Positions 19,774-29,100 of a DNA stretch of 64,000 nt are shown here, in pieces (the first letter of the stretch is position 1; each line of letters begins with the position of its first letter). A program made the position numbers and the translations under genes. Location: contig NZ_DS264586.1 in the NCBI RefSeq assembly GCF_000154225.1, positions 1,332,527 through 1,396,526 on the forward strand, in the 5' to 3' direction. The DNA comes from Schaalia dentiphila ATCC 17982. GTDB lineage: Bacteria; Actinomycetota; Actinomycetes; Actinomycetales; Actinomycetaceae. The notes beneath the pieces were generated by a model. It did not search any database. It saw only the letters and a list, made by a program, of their open reading frames with translations, and was not told the DNA's origin.

Positions 19774-20256
19774 ATGACTGATGCGCATGCGCGACTACTG
19801 GCGGCGCGCGACGTGTTGAACCGTGCCGAACAGGCTGTTGGCCTGCGAGCGCGTGACGATATCGAGCATGCGCAGGCGGGGATTTCTCCTGTCCTTCTGG
19901 GGCCGACGGGCAGGGCTGAACTCATCCGATTGCTGATCGATACATGTCCCTCCGAGGGGTGGATAGGCGTGTGCGGAGTGAGGAATATCGGCTGGGAATG
20001 GGCCTCGCAGCAGGGGATGGACCTCGACCGTGTACTGGTATTAAACGCGGGGAAAGATCACCAGGTGGGGGACCTGTGTTCCCTTCTGATAGAAGCCTGC
20101 GATGTTGTCTGCCTCGATATTCCTGAACTGTCCGGCGCACAGCAGCGGACCTTGGCAGCGAGGGCCCGATCGATGGGACGCACCATCGTGACACTGCGCC
20201 CCTGGCCGGGGCTTTCTCGTGAAGCGCCGCGCCGACGAATGCGGCTGGTGGTCTAG
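19774..20256 (+). CDS. imuA': ImuA'-like mutasome protein
   Basis: 160-residue RecA-like accessory protein of the actinobacterial mutasome (ImuA'). The ATG at 19774 has a strong GGGAGGGGG Shine-Dalgarno. Visible: GPTGRAELIRLLIDTCPSEG, WIGVCGVRNIGWEWASQQG, then DVVCLDIPEL, a layout like other ImuA' proteins; a true Walker A lysine is not seen (LLGPTGRAE). Identification rests on size, the LexA box upstream, and the imuB gene that begins immediately after its stop codon. Role is inferred: in mycobacteria ImuA' and ImuB are needed for DnaE2-dependent damage mutagenesis. Confidence 0.8.
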   Translation: MTDAHARLLAARDVLNRAEQAVGLRARDDIEHAQAGISPVLLGPTGRAELIRLLIDTCPSEGWIGVCGVRNIGWEWASQQGMDLDRVLVLNAGKDHQVGDLCSLLIEACDVVCLDIPELSGAQQRTLAARARSMGRTIVTLRPWPGLSREAPRRRMRLVV

Positions 20257-21819
20257 GTGCGTGACATGGTGGTGTGGGTGCCCGATTGGCCCGTTCACTG
20301 CCTCGTGGTCGATCTGCCGCCGGGTGGCACTGGGGCTGTCGTACATAGCGAACGCATCGAGGTTGCCAGCGGCGCTGCTCGGAGCGCCGGAGTGAGGAGC
20401 GGCATGAGCGTACGAGAGGCGATGTATGTGTGCCCCGATCTCATCTGCTTGCCTCGCGACCCTGATCGCGAGGCGCGAGCGTTTAGCGCCGTTGTCGATG
20501 CTTTCGATTCAGTGGCGGCCGGGGTGGAGTGCGTGCGCCCCGGGGTAGCTAGGTGTCGGGCGCGTGGTCCCGCTCGTTGGCATGGGAGTGAGGAGGCCGC
20601 GGCCTTGGCTCTGGTGTCGGCGATCGAGGAGGCCGTCGGCGTTGAATGTTTTGTTGGCATCGCCGATGGGCCGGTCGCATCCCTGGAGGCGGCGCGCGAG
20701 GGACGCATTGTTCCTGCCGGAGAAAACCAATTATTCCTGGGGCGTATCCCGTTACATCGTGCCCTATGGGCCGTTCCTGTCGCGATGACTGATAGAGCAG
20801 CTGACGCCATCGAGCTATTGACAGGCCTGGGCGTTCACACGTGCGCGGATTTTCTGGCACTGGGGCGAGGTCGTGTGTGCGAGCGCTTCGGCGACGTCGG
20901 TGAACAACTCTGGAATCTCGCTTCCGGAGGCGACAGTGCCCTCACCCCGGCCGGGCGCATTCAACCAGACATCACGATGGAGTGCGTCATTGATGTGGGT
21001 GGAGATTCCATCAATACGATGATCGTACCCATTCAACGCATCGCACGAGATCTGTCTCAGAGGCTGGGGCGGGGCGGGCTCGTCTCGCAGACCCTGCGCA
21101 TCGATGTGGAGGATGCCGGGGGCGGTCAGCGCACTCGCACGTGGAGTGGATGTGACGTGTGCGTATCGGACGAGGTTGCTCTGCGCGTCCGGTGGACGCT
21201 CGCGGGGTGGACTTCGGGTATCGAAGGGCCCAGTGGCGCAGTGACCTGTATACGCGTGACCGCATGTGATCCGCGGGTGGGGCGCAGTGCGTCAGCACTG
21301 TGGGGGCGGTCAGATCGCGAGCGCGATGTCTCGCGCAGCGTGGTGCGTATTCAGGGGATGGCGGGGCCGGATTCTCTCCTGATTCCGCGGGTGCAGGGCG
21401 GATACGATCCGCGCAGCCGTGTTGTGATGACCAGATGGGGGAGCAAGCCTCTCCTTCGCCCGCATGAGGGGGCGTGGGAGGGACGCATCGCTCATCCTCC
21501 GGCGACGCTTTTTGACGAGCCCGTGCGTGTGAGGATTGTTGGCGTATCTGGGGCCTTCGACGATGTGCGTGTGGACCACCGAGGGGCCTTGAGTGCTGCA
21601 CCCGCCTACCTCGTGAGCGAGCGTGATGTCTCGCAATCAGTGTTGGGGAGGGGGCGCCGTGCGGCTATCGCGCGAGTGGAAGGGCCTTGGCCGGTGGGAG
21701 GTCGGTGGTGGGCGCAGGAGAGACCGCGCGCCTACATGAGGGCTCTGCTTGAGGACGGACGGGACGTTCTCCTTGTCTGGAAGGAGGGGGAGTGGGCAAT
21801 CGAGGGACTGTCCCAGTGA
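20257..21819 (+). CDS. imuB: ImuB, catalytically inactive Y-family polymerase homologue
   Basis: 520 residues. The GTG start directly abuts the imuA' stop. The N-terminus reads VVWVPDWPVHCLVVDLPPG, lacking the acidic catalytic residues of active Y-family polymerases, as expected for ImuB. Then come GVRSGMSVREAMYVCPDL, an HhH/finger region (LTGLGVHTCADFLALGRG), a little-finger-like domain, and the C-terminal ImuB region with RIQGMAGPDSLLIPRVQGG. At about residues 345-350, where ImuB proteins usually carry a clamp-binding QLxLWG, this one reads SASALWG. It would act as a hub recruiting DnaE2. Confidence 0.88.
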   Translation: MRDMVVWVPDWPVHCLVVDLPPGGTGAVVHSERIEVASGAARSAGVRSGMSVREAMYVCPDLICLPRDPDREARAFSAVVDAFDSVAAGVECVRPGVARCRARGPARWHGSEEAAALALVSAIEEAVGVECFVGIADGPVASLEAAREGRIVPAGENQLFLGRIPLHRALWAVPVAMTDRAADAIELLTGLGVHTCADFLALGRGRVCERFGDVGEQLWNLASGGDSALTPAGRIQPDITMECVIDVGGDSINTMIVPIQRIARDLSQRLGRGGLVSQTLRIDVEDAGGGQRTRTWSGCDVCVSDEVALRVRWTLAGWTSGIEGPSGAVTCIRVTACDPRVGRSASALWGRSDRERDVSRSVVRIQGMAGPDSLLIPRVQGGYDPRSRVVMTRWGSKPLLRPHEGAWEGRIAHPPATLFDEPVRVRIVGVSGAFDDVRVDHRGALSAAPAYLVSERDVSQSVLGRGRRAAIARVEGPWPVGGRWWAQERPRAYMRALLEDGRDVLLVWKEGEWAIEGLSQ

Positions 21820-21846
21820 GCCGGTGCTGGGGATGGGTGGGTGCCG

Positions 21847-21852
21847 TAGACT
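21847..21852 (+). promoter_or_regulatory. -10 hexamer TAGACT, leaderless start of SNF2 gene
   Basis: TAGACT, then six bases (GAAAGG), then the ATG at 21859. The purine stretch touches the ATG and cannot act as a normal Shine-Dalgarno. It suggests the helicase gene has its own promoter rather than reading through only from imuB. Confidence 0.5.
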
Positions 21853-21858
21853 GAAAGG

Positions 21859-24800
21859 ATGGTATCGCTGTCGCACACGCTGGCCTCGCTGTCGGATGAT
21901 GACATGATGGCCCTCGTTGGCCCGGCGGCGTGGGCGAATGGCCTGCGTTTAGCGCGCAGTGGCGCGGTGCGTGAATTCTCCTGGAGCGAGGATGGCGAGC
22001 AGGCTGAAGCACGCGTGAAGGAAGCCGGGCTGACCTATCGCGTGCGCGTCGCACAGGGCGCTGTGCGTCCCTCCCTCGCGTGTGCGTGCCCGCTGCGCAG
22101 TGACTGTCCCCATACGGTAGCGACGCTCATTGTTGGGCGCGAGGATGCCCGCGACAAGCAGCGCTCGGTGCCTGAATGGAGCCGTGTCCTCGAGCAAATG
22201 CTGGGTTCTGACCGCGACCGCCTGGGCGAGCCGTTGGCCCTCGTCGTTGATGCGCATGATCCCGGGGTCGAGCCGTCTCTCATCCCGCTGCGCCGAAGCT
22301 CCTCATCCGGGTGGACGACGAAGAGGGCTTCGTGGCTCGATTTGACGGCGACGCAGTGGGCGTCAGTGACGGATGGGCTGGATCCCACGCATGTCTCTCT
22401 CATGCGCGAGGGGTACCGCCTGTCGCGTGAATCGCGTTCGTGGCACTCGCGCACGGAGGTGACGCTCAGTTCGCTGGGTGAGCATGCCTACGCGTGGCTG
22501 GCGCGTCTGGTGCGGGCCGGGGTTGAGCTCTACGCCTCGCCTGACGCCGATGAGAGGGTGGTGCTCTCGCACGCGACCTGGGACGCGGACATTGATGTGC
22601 GCTCCGGTGACGACGGCCTTGACGTCAGAGTCGTCGCGCGCAACGGAGACGAGGTGATCACGAGGCCGCGTATCGACCGCGACGCGAGTGTGCTGCTGCT
22701 GGATGGAGGGCGCGGAATCGCGCGGATTGAGGGTGTGGGAACGCTTGACGGCTTTCCTCTCGATCGAGGCTTGCATATTCCTGCCGCAGATGTCGCGCAG
22801 TTTCGTGGCACGTGGCTGCCCGCCCTCCTCAGGCGTTTTTCGATGGCTTCCTCCGATGGCAGTTTTGACCCTGAGGCTCGCCCGGACGTGTCGCTCGTGG
22901 GGACAGTGCGACGCGACGGGGAATCTGTCGTTGTGCGTTGGTGGGCAGAGTATCGTCAGGGTGAGTCACGCTCGCGCACTCCTGTGGCCCACTGCGTGGA
23001 GGACGAGGCCGTGGCCGAGATCCTGGGTCGCGTCGAGTTGTGGGGACGTGGGTTCGACTCCGCCCTGTGGACCGCGCCTCCGACGACGGGGAGGCTGTCT
23101 CCGTGGCGTGTTCCTGCCTTCTTGGAAGCGGTTGTTGATGCTGAGGGCATCGATGGCCTCGTGTGGGACGTTGCGGAGGACGTGCGTGCCATCGACGTGC
23201 GAGAAGACGGATTCGATGTCGATGTGAGCGTTGATCCAGCCACGCGTGACTGGTTTGACCTCAACGTGCGCCTGCGCCTCGGCCGCGTCACGATCAGCGT
23301 GCGCGAAGCGCTCGAAGCGATCGCAGGCGGGCAGGATTACGTCGAGGTCGAGGGAACGTGGGTACGCCTTGACGGCGAACGTATTCGCTCCTTGGCGACG
23401 TTGCTGGAAGAGGCACGCACCCTGGCGGGATGGGACGGCGAGGGTTTCAGGCTCACGCCGATGCAGGTCGGCGTCGTCGATCTATTCGCGAGTGCATCCG
23501 ACCACGTGAGCCTCAGTGACGCGTGGAGGATGCGGGTCGCTCCGCTGCGCGACGGCTCCGCGGATGAAGGTGTGCCGCCGGTACCATCGCTCAGCTCGGT
23601 TCTGCGGCCGTACCAACGGCACGGCCACGCTTGGCTAACGGCTCGCTTGTCCGGTGGAATCGGTGGAATTTTGGCGGATGACATGGGCCTGGGTAAAACC
23701 GTTCAGATCCTGTCGGCTGTGGCAGCGCTGCGAGCGCATGCACCCGCCGGCGATCCCTCGCCCGTTCTCGTCGTGGCGCCGACCTCCGTCGTTGGCGTGT
23801 GGATAGACCAGGCGCGCACCTTCACACCGCACCTGCGTGTGCGCGCGGTGAAGGAAACGGCCACGCGCCGTGGGACGACGATCCAGGAGGAGGTTGCCGA
23901 TATGGATATCGTCGTCACCTCCTACACGCTCGCCCGCCTGGAGGCGGAGCAGTGGAACCAGGTGCGCCTCGGCGGAGTTGTCATCGATGAAGCGCAAGCG
24001 GTGAAGAACCCTCGCACCGCAACCTACCGAGCGCTTCGCGATCTTGAGTCGCCCTGGAAGTTGGCGGTGTCGGGTACCCCCATCGAAAACTCGCTGGGAG
24101 ACCTGTGGTCGTTGCTTTCCTTGACGTGCCCCGGCCTCCTGCCCTCGTGGGAGGCATTCCAGCAGCAGGTGCGCAGGCCGATCGAAAATGGCGCGGATCC
24201 GGCGATGCTCGGGCGTCTGACGGCCTATGTTGCGCCCTTTGTTCTGCGGCGCACGAAGGAGGAGGTCGCTCCGGATCTGCCCGATAAGATCGTCGACATT
24301 GTGCGCGTCGATTTGGGCAAGGAGCACCGCCGTATCTACGATCAGTATCTGGCCCGCGAGCGCGCCCGGATTCTCGACCTGCTGCGAGACGTGGATGCGA
24401 ACCGCATGAGTGTGCTTGCGGCGATTACGAGGCTGCGTCAGCTAGCGCTCGATCCGGCTCTCGTCGAGGAGTCGTATGCGCACGTGGGGTCGGCAAAAAT
24501 CGAGTACCTGGCGGATCGCCTGGATGAGATCGTGCCACTCGGACATCAGGCCTTGGTGTTTAGCCAGTTCACCTCGTTCCTGGAGCGTATCCGGCACATG
24601 CTTGAGCGCCGTGGAATATCCGCCGTGCAGCTCGATGGGTCGACGCGTGGTCGGGCTGAGGTCATCGAGAAGTTCCGCTCGGGCGATGCTCAAGTCTTCC
24701 TCATCTCGCTGAAGGCTGGCGGTTCCGGGTTGACCCTCACCGAGGCGGACTACGTCTACGTCATGGATCCCTGGTGGAATCCTGCCGCGGAGGAGCAGGC

Positions 24801-24990
24801 GATTGATCGCGCGCACCGCATCGGTCAGATGAAGAAAGTCAACGTCTATCGAATGGTTGCGACTGATACGATCGAAGCGAAGGTTGTGGAGCTTCAGGAT
24901 CGCAAGCGCCAGCTCATTTCTTCGGTGATGAACGGGACTGGAATGGGCGCTCGCCTGAGCGAGGCGGACCTGCGCGGGCTCCTCGACTAA
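21859..24990 (+). CDS. SWIM-domain SNF2-family helicase/ATPase
   Basis: 1043 residues. N-terminal SWIM zinc finger with C75, C77, C83 and H85 (CACPLRSDCPH). A long middle region precedes the SNF2 motor: motif I ILADDMGLGKTVQILSA (about 604), motif Ia VVAPTSVVGVW, DEAQ box VIDEAQAVKN, motif III LAVSGTPIENSLGDLWSLL, and the second lobe with ALVFSQFTSFLERI, LKAGGSGLTLTEADYV and WWNPAAEEQAIDRAHRIGQ. Such RapA/HepA-like translocases remodel DNA- or RNA-polymerase-bound complexes. It sits between imuB and dnaE2 on their strand. Its stop overlaps the stop of the opposing alcohol dehydrogenase gene. Confidence 0.92.
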   Translation: MVSLSHTLASLSDDDMMALVGPAAWANGLRLARSGAVREFSWSEDGEQAEARVKEAGLTYRVRVAQGAVRPSLACACPLRSDCPHTVATLIVGREDARDKQRSVPEWSRVLEQMLGSDRDRLGEPLALVVDAHDPGVEPSLIPLRRSSSSGWTTKRASWLDLTATQWASVTDGLDPTHVSLMREGYRLSRESRSWHSRTEVTLSSLGEHAYAWLARLVRAGVELYASPDADERVVLSHATWDADIDVRSGDDGLDVRVVARNGDEVITRPRIDRDASVLLLDGGRGIARIEGVGTLDGFPLDRGLHIPAADVAQFRGTWLPALLRRFSMASSDGSFDPEARPDVSLVGTVRRDGESVVVRWWAEYRQGESRSRTPVAHCVEDEAVAEILGRVELWGRGFDSALWTAPPTTGRLSPWRVPAFLEAVVDAEGIDGLVWDVAEDVRAIDVREDGFDVDVSVDPATRDWFDLNVRLRLGRVTISVREALEAIAGGQDYVEVEGTWVRLDGERIRSLATLLEEARTLAGWDGEGFRLTPMQVGVVDLFASASDHVSLSDAWRMRVAPLRDGSADEGVPPVPSLSSVLRPYQRHGHAWLTARLSGGIGGILADDMGLGKTVQILSAVAALRAHAPAGDPSPVLVVAPTSVVGVWIDQARTFTPHLRVRAVKETATRRGTTIQEEVADMDIVVTSYTLARLEAEQWNQVRLGGVVIDEAQAVKNPRTATYRALRDLESPWKLAVSGTPIENSLGDLWSLLSLTCPGLLPSWEAFQQQVRRPIENGADPAMLGRLTAYVAPFVLRRTKEEVAPDLPDKIVDIVRVDLGKEHRRIYDQYLARERARILDLLRDVDANRMSVLAAITRLRQLALDPALVEESYAHVGSAKIEYLADRLDEIVPLGHQALVFSQFTSFLERIRHMLERRGISAVQLDGSTRGRAEVIEKFRSGDAQVFLISLKAGGSGLTLTEADYVYVMDPWWNPAAEEQAIDRAHRIGQMKKVNVYRMVATDTIEAKVVELQDRKRQLISSVMNGTGMGARLSEADLRGLLD

Positions 24991-26051
24991 AGGGCGGCGA
25001 AGCTTTTCGGGCGCACGGCGACCTTCAGGCCGGCGCGTGTGCGCACGGCGTTGAGGGCGTCGCTAACGTCGGACAGCTCATACTCGTGTGTGATGAGTGG
25101 CGACAGGTTAATGCGTCCGCTTGAGAGCGCTTCGACGGCCGCCGTGTAGTCGTCAAGGGTCGCGTTCGCGCTGCCGCTGATGGTCAGCTCCCGGTAGTGC
25201 ACGAGGTTCGGGTCGATCTGAGTCATCGCTCCCGCGGGGAAGCCTGCGAAGAAAGAAATGTGGCCGCCGATGCGCGCGCACTGAGCGGCAATGGAGACGA
25301 GGGCTGGGGCTCCGACTGCGATAATGACGACGTCTGCTCCTACACCGTCAGTCCACGTCATGACCTCACGTACAAGATCCTCGCCTTGGGTGCCGGTCGT
25401 CAACTCGGCTCCCATTGCTCGCGCGGGTTCGAGGCGCGCCTGTCGGCCGCAGGCCATGACGCGCGCGCCGGCAGAAACCGCGAGTGCGCAGTGGATGAGG
25501 CCGATCGGGCCAGTTCCCAGCACGAGCACACGGGAGTTGGATTCGATGGGTAGGCGTGTTGTTGCGCGCAGGCAGCACGAGAGCGGCTCGGCGAGTGCGA
25601 GGTGAGGCGGGGCGATCTCGCGAGCGACGGGGGTAATGCACGCGAGCGCTTCTTCGGGGACGAGGATGAAGTCTGCGAGGGCTCCATCCACCCCCGTTCC
25701 GAATAGGCGCATGTTCGCGCACACGTTAGAGCGCCCACTCGTACAGGGGGCGCAGTGTCCGCAGGCAATCTCGGGAGCGAGTCCGACCTGCGTGCCCGGA
25801 GCGGGAACGTCGACCCCTGCGGTGAGGTCGCTTCCAACACGCCACACGCGTGCGGCGATTTCGTGCCCGAGGACTACGCCCGGGGTGACGCCGTTCGTCT
25901 TTTGTCCTGTTGCGATGCGCAGGTCCGTGCCGCACAGGGTTGTTGCTTCGACGGAGAGGAGAACGTCGCGTGGGCCGAGTGTTGGGATGGGGCGTTCGTC
26001 GAGTACCAGGGCGCCGGGGGAGCGAAGCGACGCTGCGAGCATGGATTCCAT
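24987..26051 (-). CDS. Zinc-dependent alcohol dehydrogenase family protein
   Basis: 354-residue medium-chain dehydrogenase. Catalytic zinc ligands TTLCGTDLRI and GHEIAARVW; structural zinc cysteines CGHCAPCTSGRSNVC; NAD(P)-binding VLVLGTGPIGLIHCALAVS. This resembles sorbitol/threonine/galactitol dehydrogenases; the substrate is not readable. Start 26051 is preferred because TATGCT stands exactly 6 nt upstream, a leaderless arrangement; ATG 26042 (MLAASLRSPG) is the alternative. It is transcribed against the helicase, with overlapping stops, and splits the mutasome region. Confidence 0.85.
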   Translation of the reverse strand: MESMLAASLRSPGALVLDERPIPTLGPRDVLLSVEATTLCGTDLRIATGQKTNGVTPGVVLGHEIAARVWRVGSDLTAGVDVPAPGTQVGLAPEIACGHCAPCTSGRSNVCANMRLFGTGVDGALADFILVPEEALACITPVAREIAPPHLALAEPLSCCLRATTRLPIESNSRVLVLGTGPIGLIHCALAVSAGARVMACGRQARLEPARAMGAELTTGTQGEDLVREVMTWTDGVGADVVIIAVGAPALVSIAAQCARIGGHISFFAGFPAGAMTQIDPNLVHYRELTISGSANATLDDYTAAVEALSSGRINLSPLITHEYELSDVSDALNAVRTRAGLKVAVRPKSFAAL

Positions 26052-26057
26052 GCTTCC

Positions 26058-26063
26058 AGCATA
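26058..26063 (-). promoter_or_regulatory. -10 hexamer TATGCT, leaderless start of dehydrogenase
   Basis: Read on the minus strand: TATGCT-GGAAGC-ATG, six bases between hexamer and start codon at 26051. Confidence 0.45.
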
Positions 26064-26134
26064 GGGCTTGTGCTCCTCGTGGGAGGGGCGCCTTTCACCC
26101 CATCTGTACGCGCCAACGCAGCTCCCCCCAACAA

Positions 26135-26156
26135 CAGTATCGAACATATGTTCAAT
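26135..26156 (+). promoter_or_regulatory. LexA (SOS) box before dnaE2
   Basis: CAGTATCGAACATATGTTCAAT contains CGAACatatGTTCa. It differs from the imuA' box at only two of 22 positions. It fills the spacer directly upstream of the -10 hexamer, so LexA would block polymerase. Confidence 0.9.
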
Positions 26157-26161
26157 ATAAT
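26156..26161 (+). promoter_or_regulatory. -10 hexamer TATAAT, leaderless start of dnaE2
   Basis: Consensus TATAAT followed by six bases (GGCTGT) and the dnaE2 ATG. No Shine-Dalgarno exists, so transcription should begin at or next to the start codon. Confidence 0.65.
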
Positions 26162-26167
26162 GGCTGT

Positions 26168-29100
26168 ATGACCACGGAACGACGCTACGCAGAACTGCAT
26201 GCGCACAGCGCCTTCACGTTTCTTGACGGGACCGACGAGCCCGCGCGTATGGTGGAGGAAGCTGCGCGCCTCGGGCTCGATGCCCTCGCGATTCTCGACG
26301 TCGACGGCATGTACTCGACGGTTCAGACGACCATGGCTGCCCGCACGGCCGGCCTGCCGATCGTGTACGGCGCTGAGCTCACGCTCGCGCCGGATGCTCT
26401 GAGGGGCATTGTTCCGGGTTCATCTGCGCCGGGATGGGGACTTGCTCCCGGAGCTGAAGACCCGGGGATGCGCCTCCCCATTGTGGCGGCCAGCCCCACC
26501 GGCTACGCGCATCTCGTGGGAGCGATGAGCGCTCGAGCACTGTCCGAACCCGGGCAGCGCAATCCACGCCACGACCTCGTCAATCTGAGTGAGGCCGGAG
26601 GGGAGCTCGTCGTCCTCACTGGCGGTAGGCGGGGCCCGCTCATGCGCGCGCTACGAGCCGGGGGCACGGCGCCCGCACGCCGAGTCCTGGACGGACTTGT
26701 AGACGCTTTTGGGTGCGACCAGGTCCTCGTCGAGTGGCAGGCTGCGCGTGGGGATGAAGACGAGGTCGGAGACGTGCTCGCGGAGCTTGCGCGCGCGAGC
26801 GGAACTCGCCTGGTGGCGACGAGCGGAGCGCGCATGTCCTCACCCTCGAAGCAGGCGCTCGGCGACATCTTGACGGCGACCCGCTTGGGATCTTCCTTGA
26901 ACGAGGCGGAGGCTCACCTGGGCGCGCACCGCTCTTTCCTGCGTTCACCCGCGGAGATGGCACGACTGCATGGAGCACACCCGCAGGCACTCGACAACGC
27001 ATGCGAGGTCGCAGCCGCGTGCGCTTTCGACCTGCGCCTCGTCGCCCCGCGCTTGCCGCGCACCCAGGTCCCCGACGGGCACACCCCGGACAGCTGGCTC
27101 GCGCACTGCACCTACGAGGGCGCGAGCGTGCGCTACGGATCACGCGCACACCACCCCCGGGCATGGGAAACGATCGAGCACGAACTCGGGGTCATCGAGC
27201 GCCTCGGCTTTGCGGGCTACTTCCTCATCGTCAAAGACATCGTCGACTTTTGCGCCCGCAACGGGATCCTGTGCCAGGGGCGGGGCAGCGCCGCCAACTC
27301 AGCGGTGTGCTATTGCCTGGGAATCACAGCGGTCGACGCGGTGCGCCACAACCTGCTGTTCGAGCGATTTTTATCCGATGCGCGCTCGGGGCCACCGGAT
27401 ATCGATGTCGATATCGAGGCGTGTCGTCGAGAAGAGGTCATCCAGTACGTCTACGACACGTTTGGGAGGGATCGCGCGGCCCAGGTCGCGAACGTCATCA
27501 CGTACCGCCCGCGCTCAGCGATCCGCGATGTCGCACGCGCCCTCGGATACCCGGCCGGTACGGCCACAGCCTGGTCCCAGGGCAGGGGAGAAGTGCCACC
27601 CCTCGTTGGTGATGCGGCCCAGGCGCTCGCGCGTCTTCCCCGGCACATGGGGATCCACTCAGGCGGCATGGTGCTCACCGATCAGCCGGTGTCGCGCATC
27701 TGCCCGGTTGGGTGGGCCGCGATGCCGGGACGTACGGTTCTCCAATGGGATAAGGAGGACTGTGCGGATGCCGGCCTCGTGAAGTTCGACCTGCTATCGC
27801 TCGGCATGTTGACCGCGTTGCGCGTCGCCTTCGACGAGCTCCGGGCGGGTGGCGCGCGTGCGGGGGAGGCCTCGAATCAGCTGCGTGGCTGGGCACCTCG
27901 AGTAGTGGAAGGGCGCGAGGGCCAACCCCTGGGCCTGCACACCCTGCCGGAGGAGGACCCGAGGGTCTACGACTTGCTGTGCGCGGCCGACACGGTGGGC
28001 GTCTTCCAGGTAGAGTCGCGCGCGCAGATGAACACGCTTCCTAGGCTCAAACCACGCTGCTTCTACGACATTGTCGTGGAGGTCGCTCTGATCCGACCGG
28101 GGCCGATCCAGGGGCGCTCAGTCAACCCCTATTTACGGCGCCGTTCGGGACGCGAGAAGGTCACCTATCTGCACCAACTCCTTGAGCCCGCCCTGCGCCA
28201 GACGCTCGGCGTCCCCCTCTTTCAGGAGCAGCTCATGCGCATCGCGAGGGACGCGGCGGGCTTGTCGGGGGCGCGCGCCGATCAGCTGCGCCGCGCGATG
28301 GGGGCCAAGCGCAGCCCGGAGCGCATGGAAGCTCTCAAGGGGGACCTTATGGCGGGCATGGAGGAACGGGGTATCGACGCGCCCACGCGCGAGCGTATCT
28401 TCGAACAGCTCAAGGGCTTTGCGGACTTCGGGTTCCCGGAGTCTCATTCGTTTTCCTTCGCACACATCGTGTACGCGTCGTCCTGGCTGAAGGTGCACGC
28501 CCCCGAGCACTTTTATGCCGCGATCCTGGCCTCCCAGCCGATGGGCTTCTATTCGCCCGCGACCCTCGTGCAGGACGCCCGCAGGCACGGGGTGCGCGTG
28601 GTGGGTCCGTCAGTCAACGATTCACTCGTCGACGCGAGCGTGCAGCGCGTGGGCGACGATGAGGCGGGGGAGTCCTACAACCCGGGGCGCCCGGAGGCTT
28701 TGCCCTCGCGCGGCACCGTTGCCCTCGATGTCGATCGCGAGCTTGCGGTGCGTATCGGGCTCTCTCAGGTACGAGGCCTGGGCGCGGTCGCCGAGCGCAT
28801 CGTCGAAGCCAGGCGTCAGGGAGCATTTACGAGTCAGGCGGACCTCGCGCGGCGAGCCCACGTGAGCGCCTCTGCCATGGAAAAGCTCGCGATGGCCGGC
28901 GCTCTCGAGTGTCTGGGGGTCGGGCGGCGCGAGGGTGCATGGGCTGCGGGGGCACTCGCGCAGCCACAGGCTCGGGCCGGTCAATGGCAGCCATTCCTTC
29001 CGGGCACGGAGGTGGGGGCGCGCGTTCCCGAGCTGCCTTCGTTATCGGAGGCGGAGCGCATGCGCTCGGATGTCGCTTCGACGGGGCTGACCCCGGGGCG

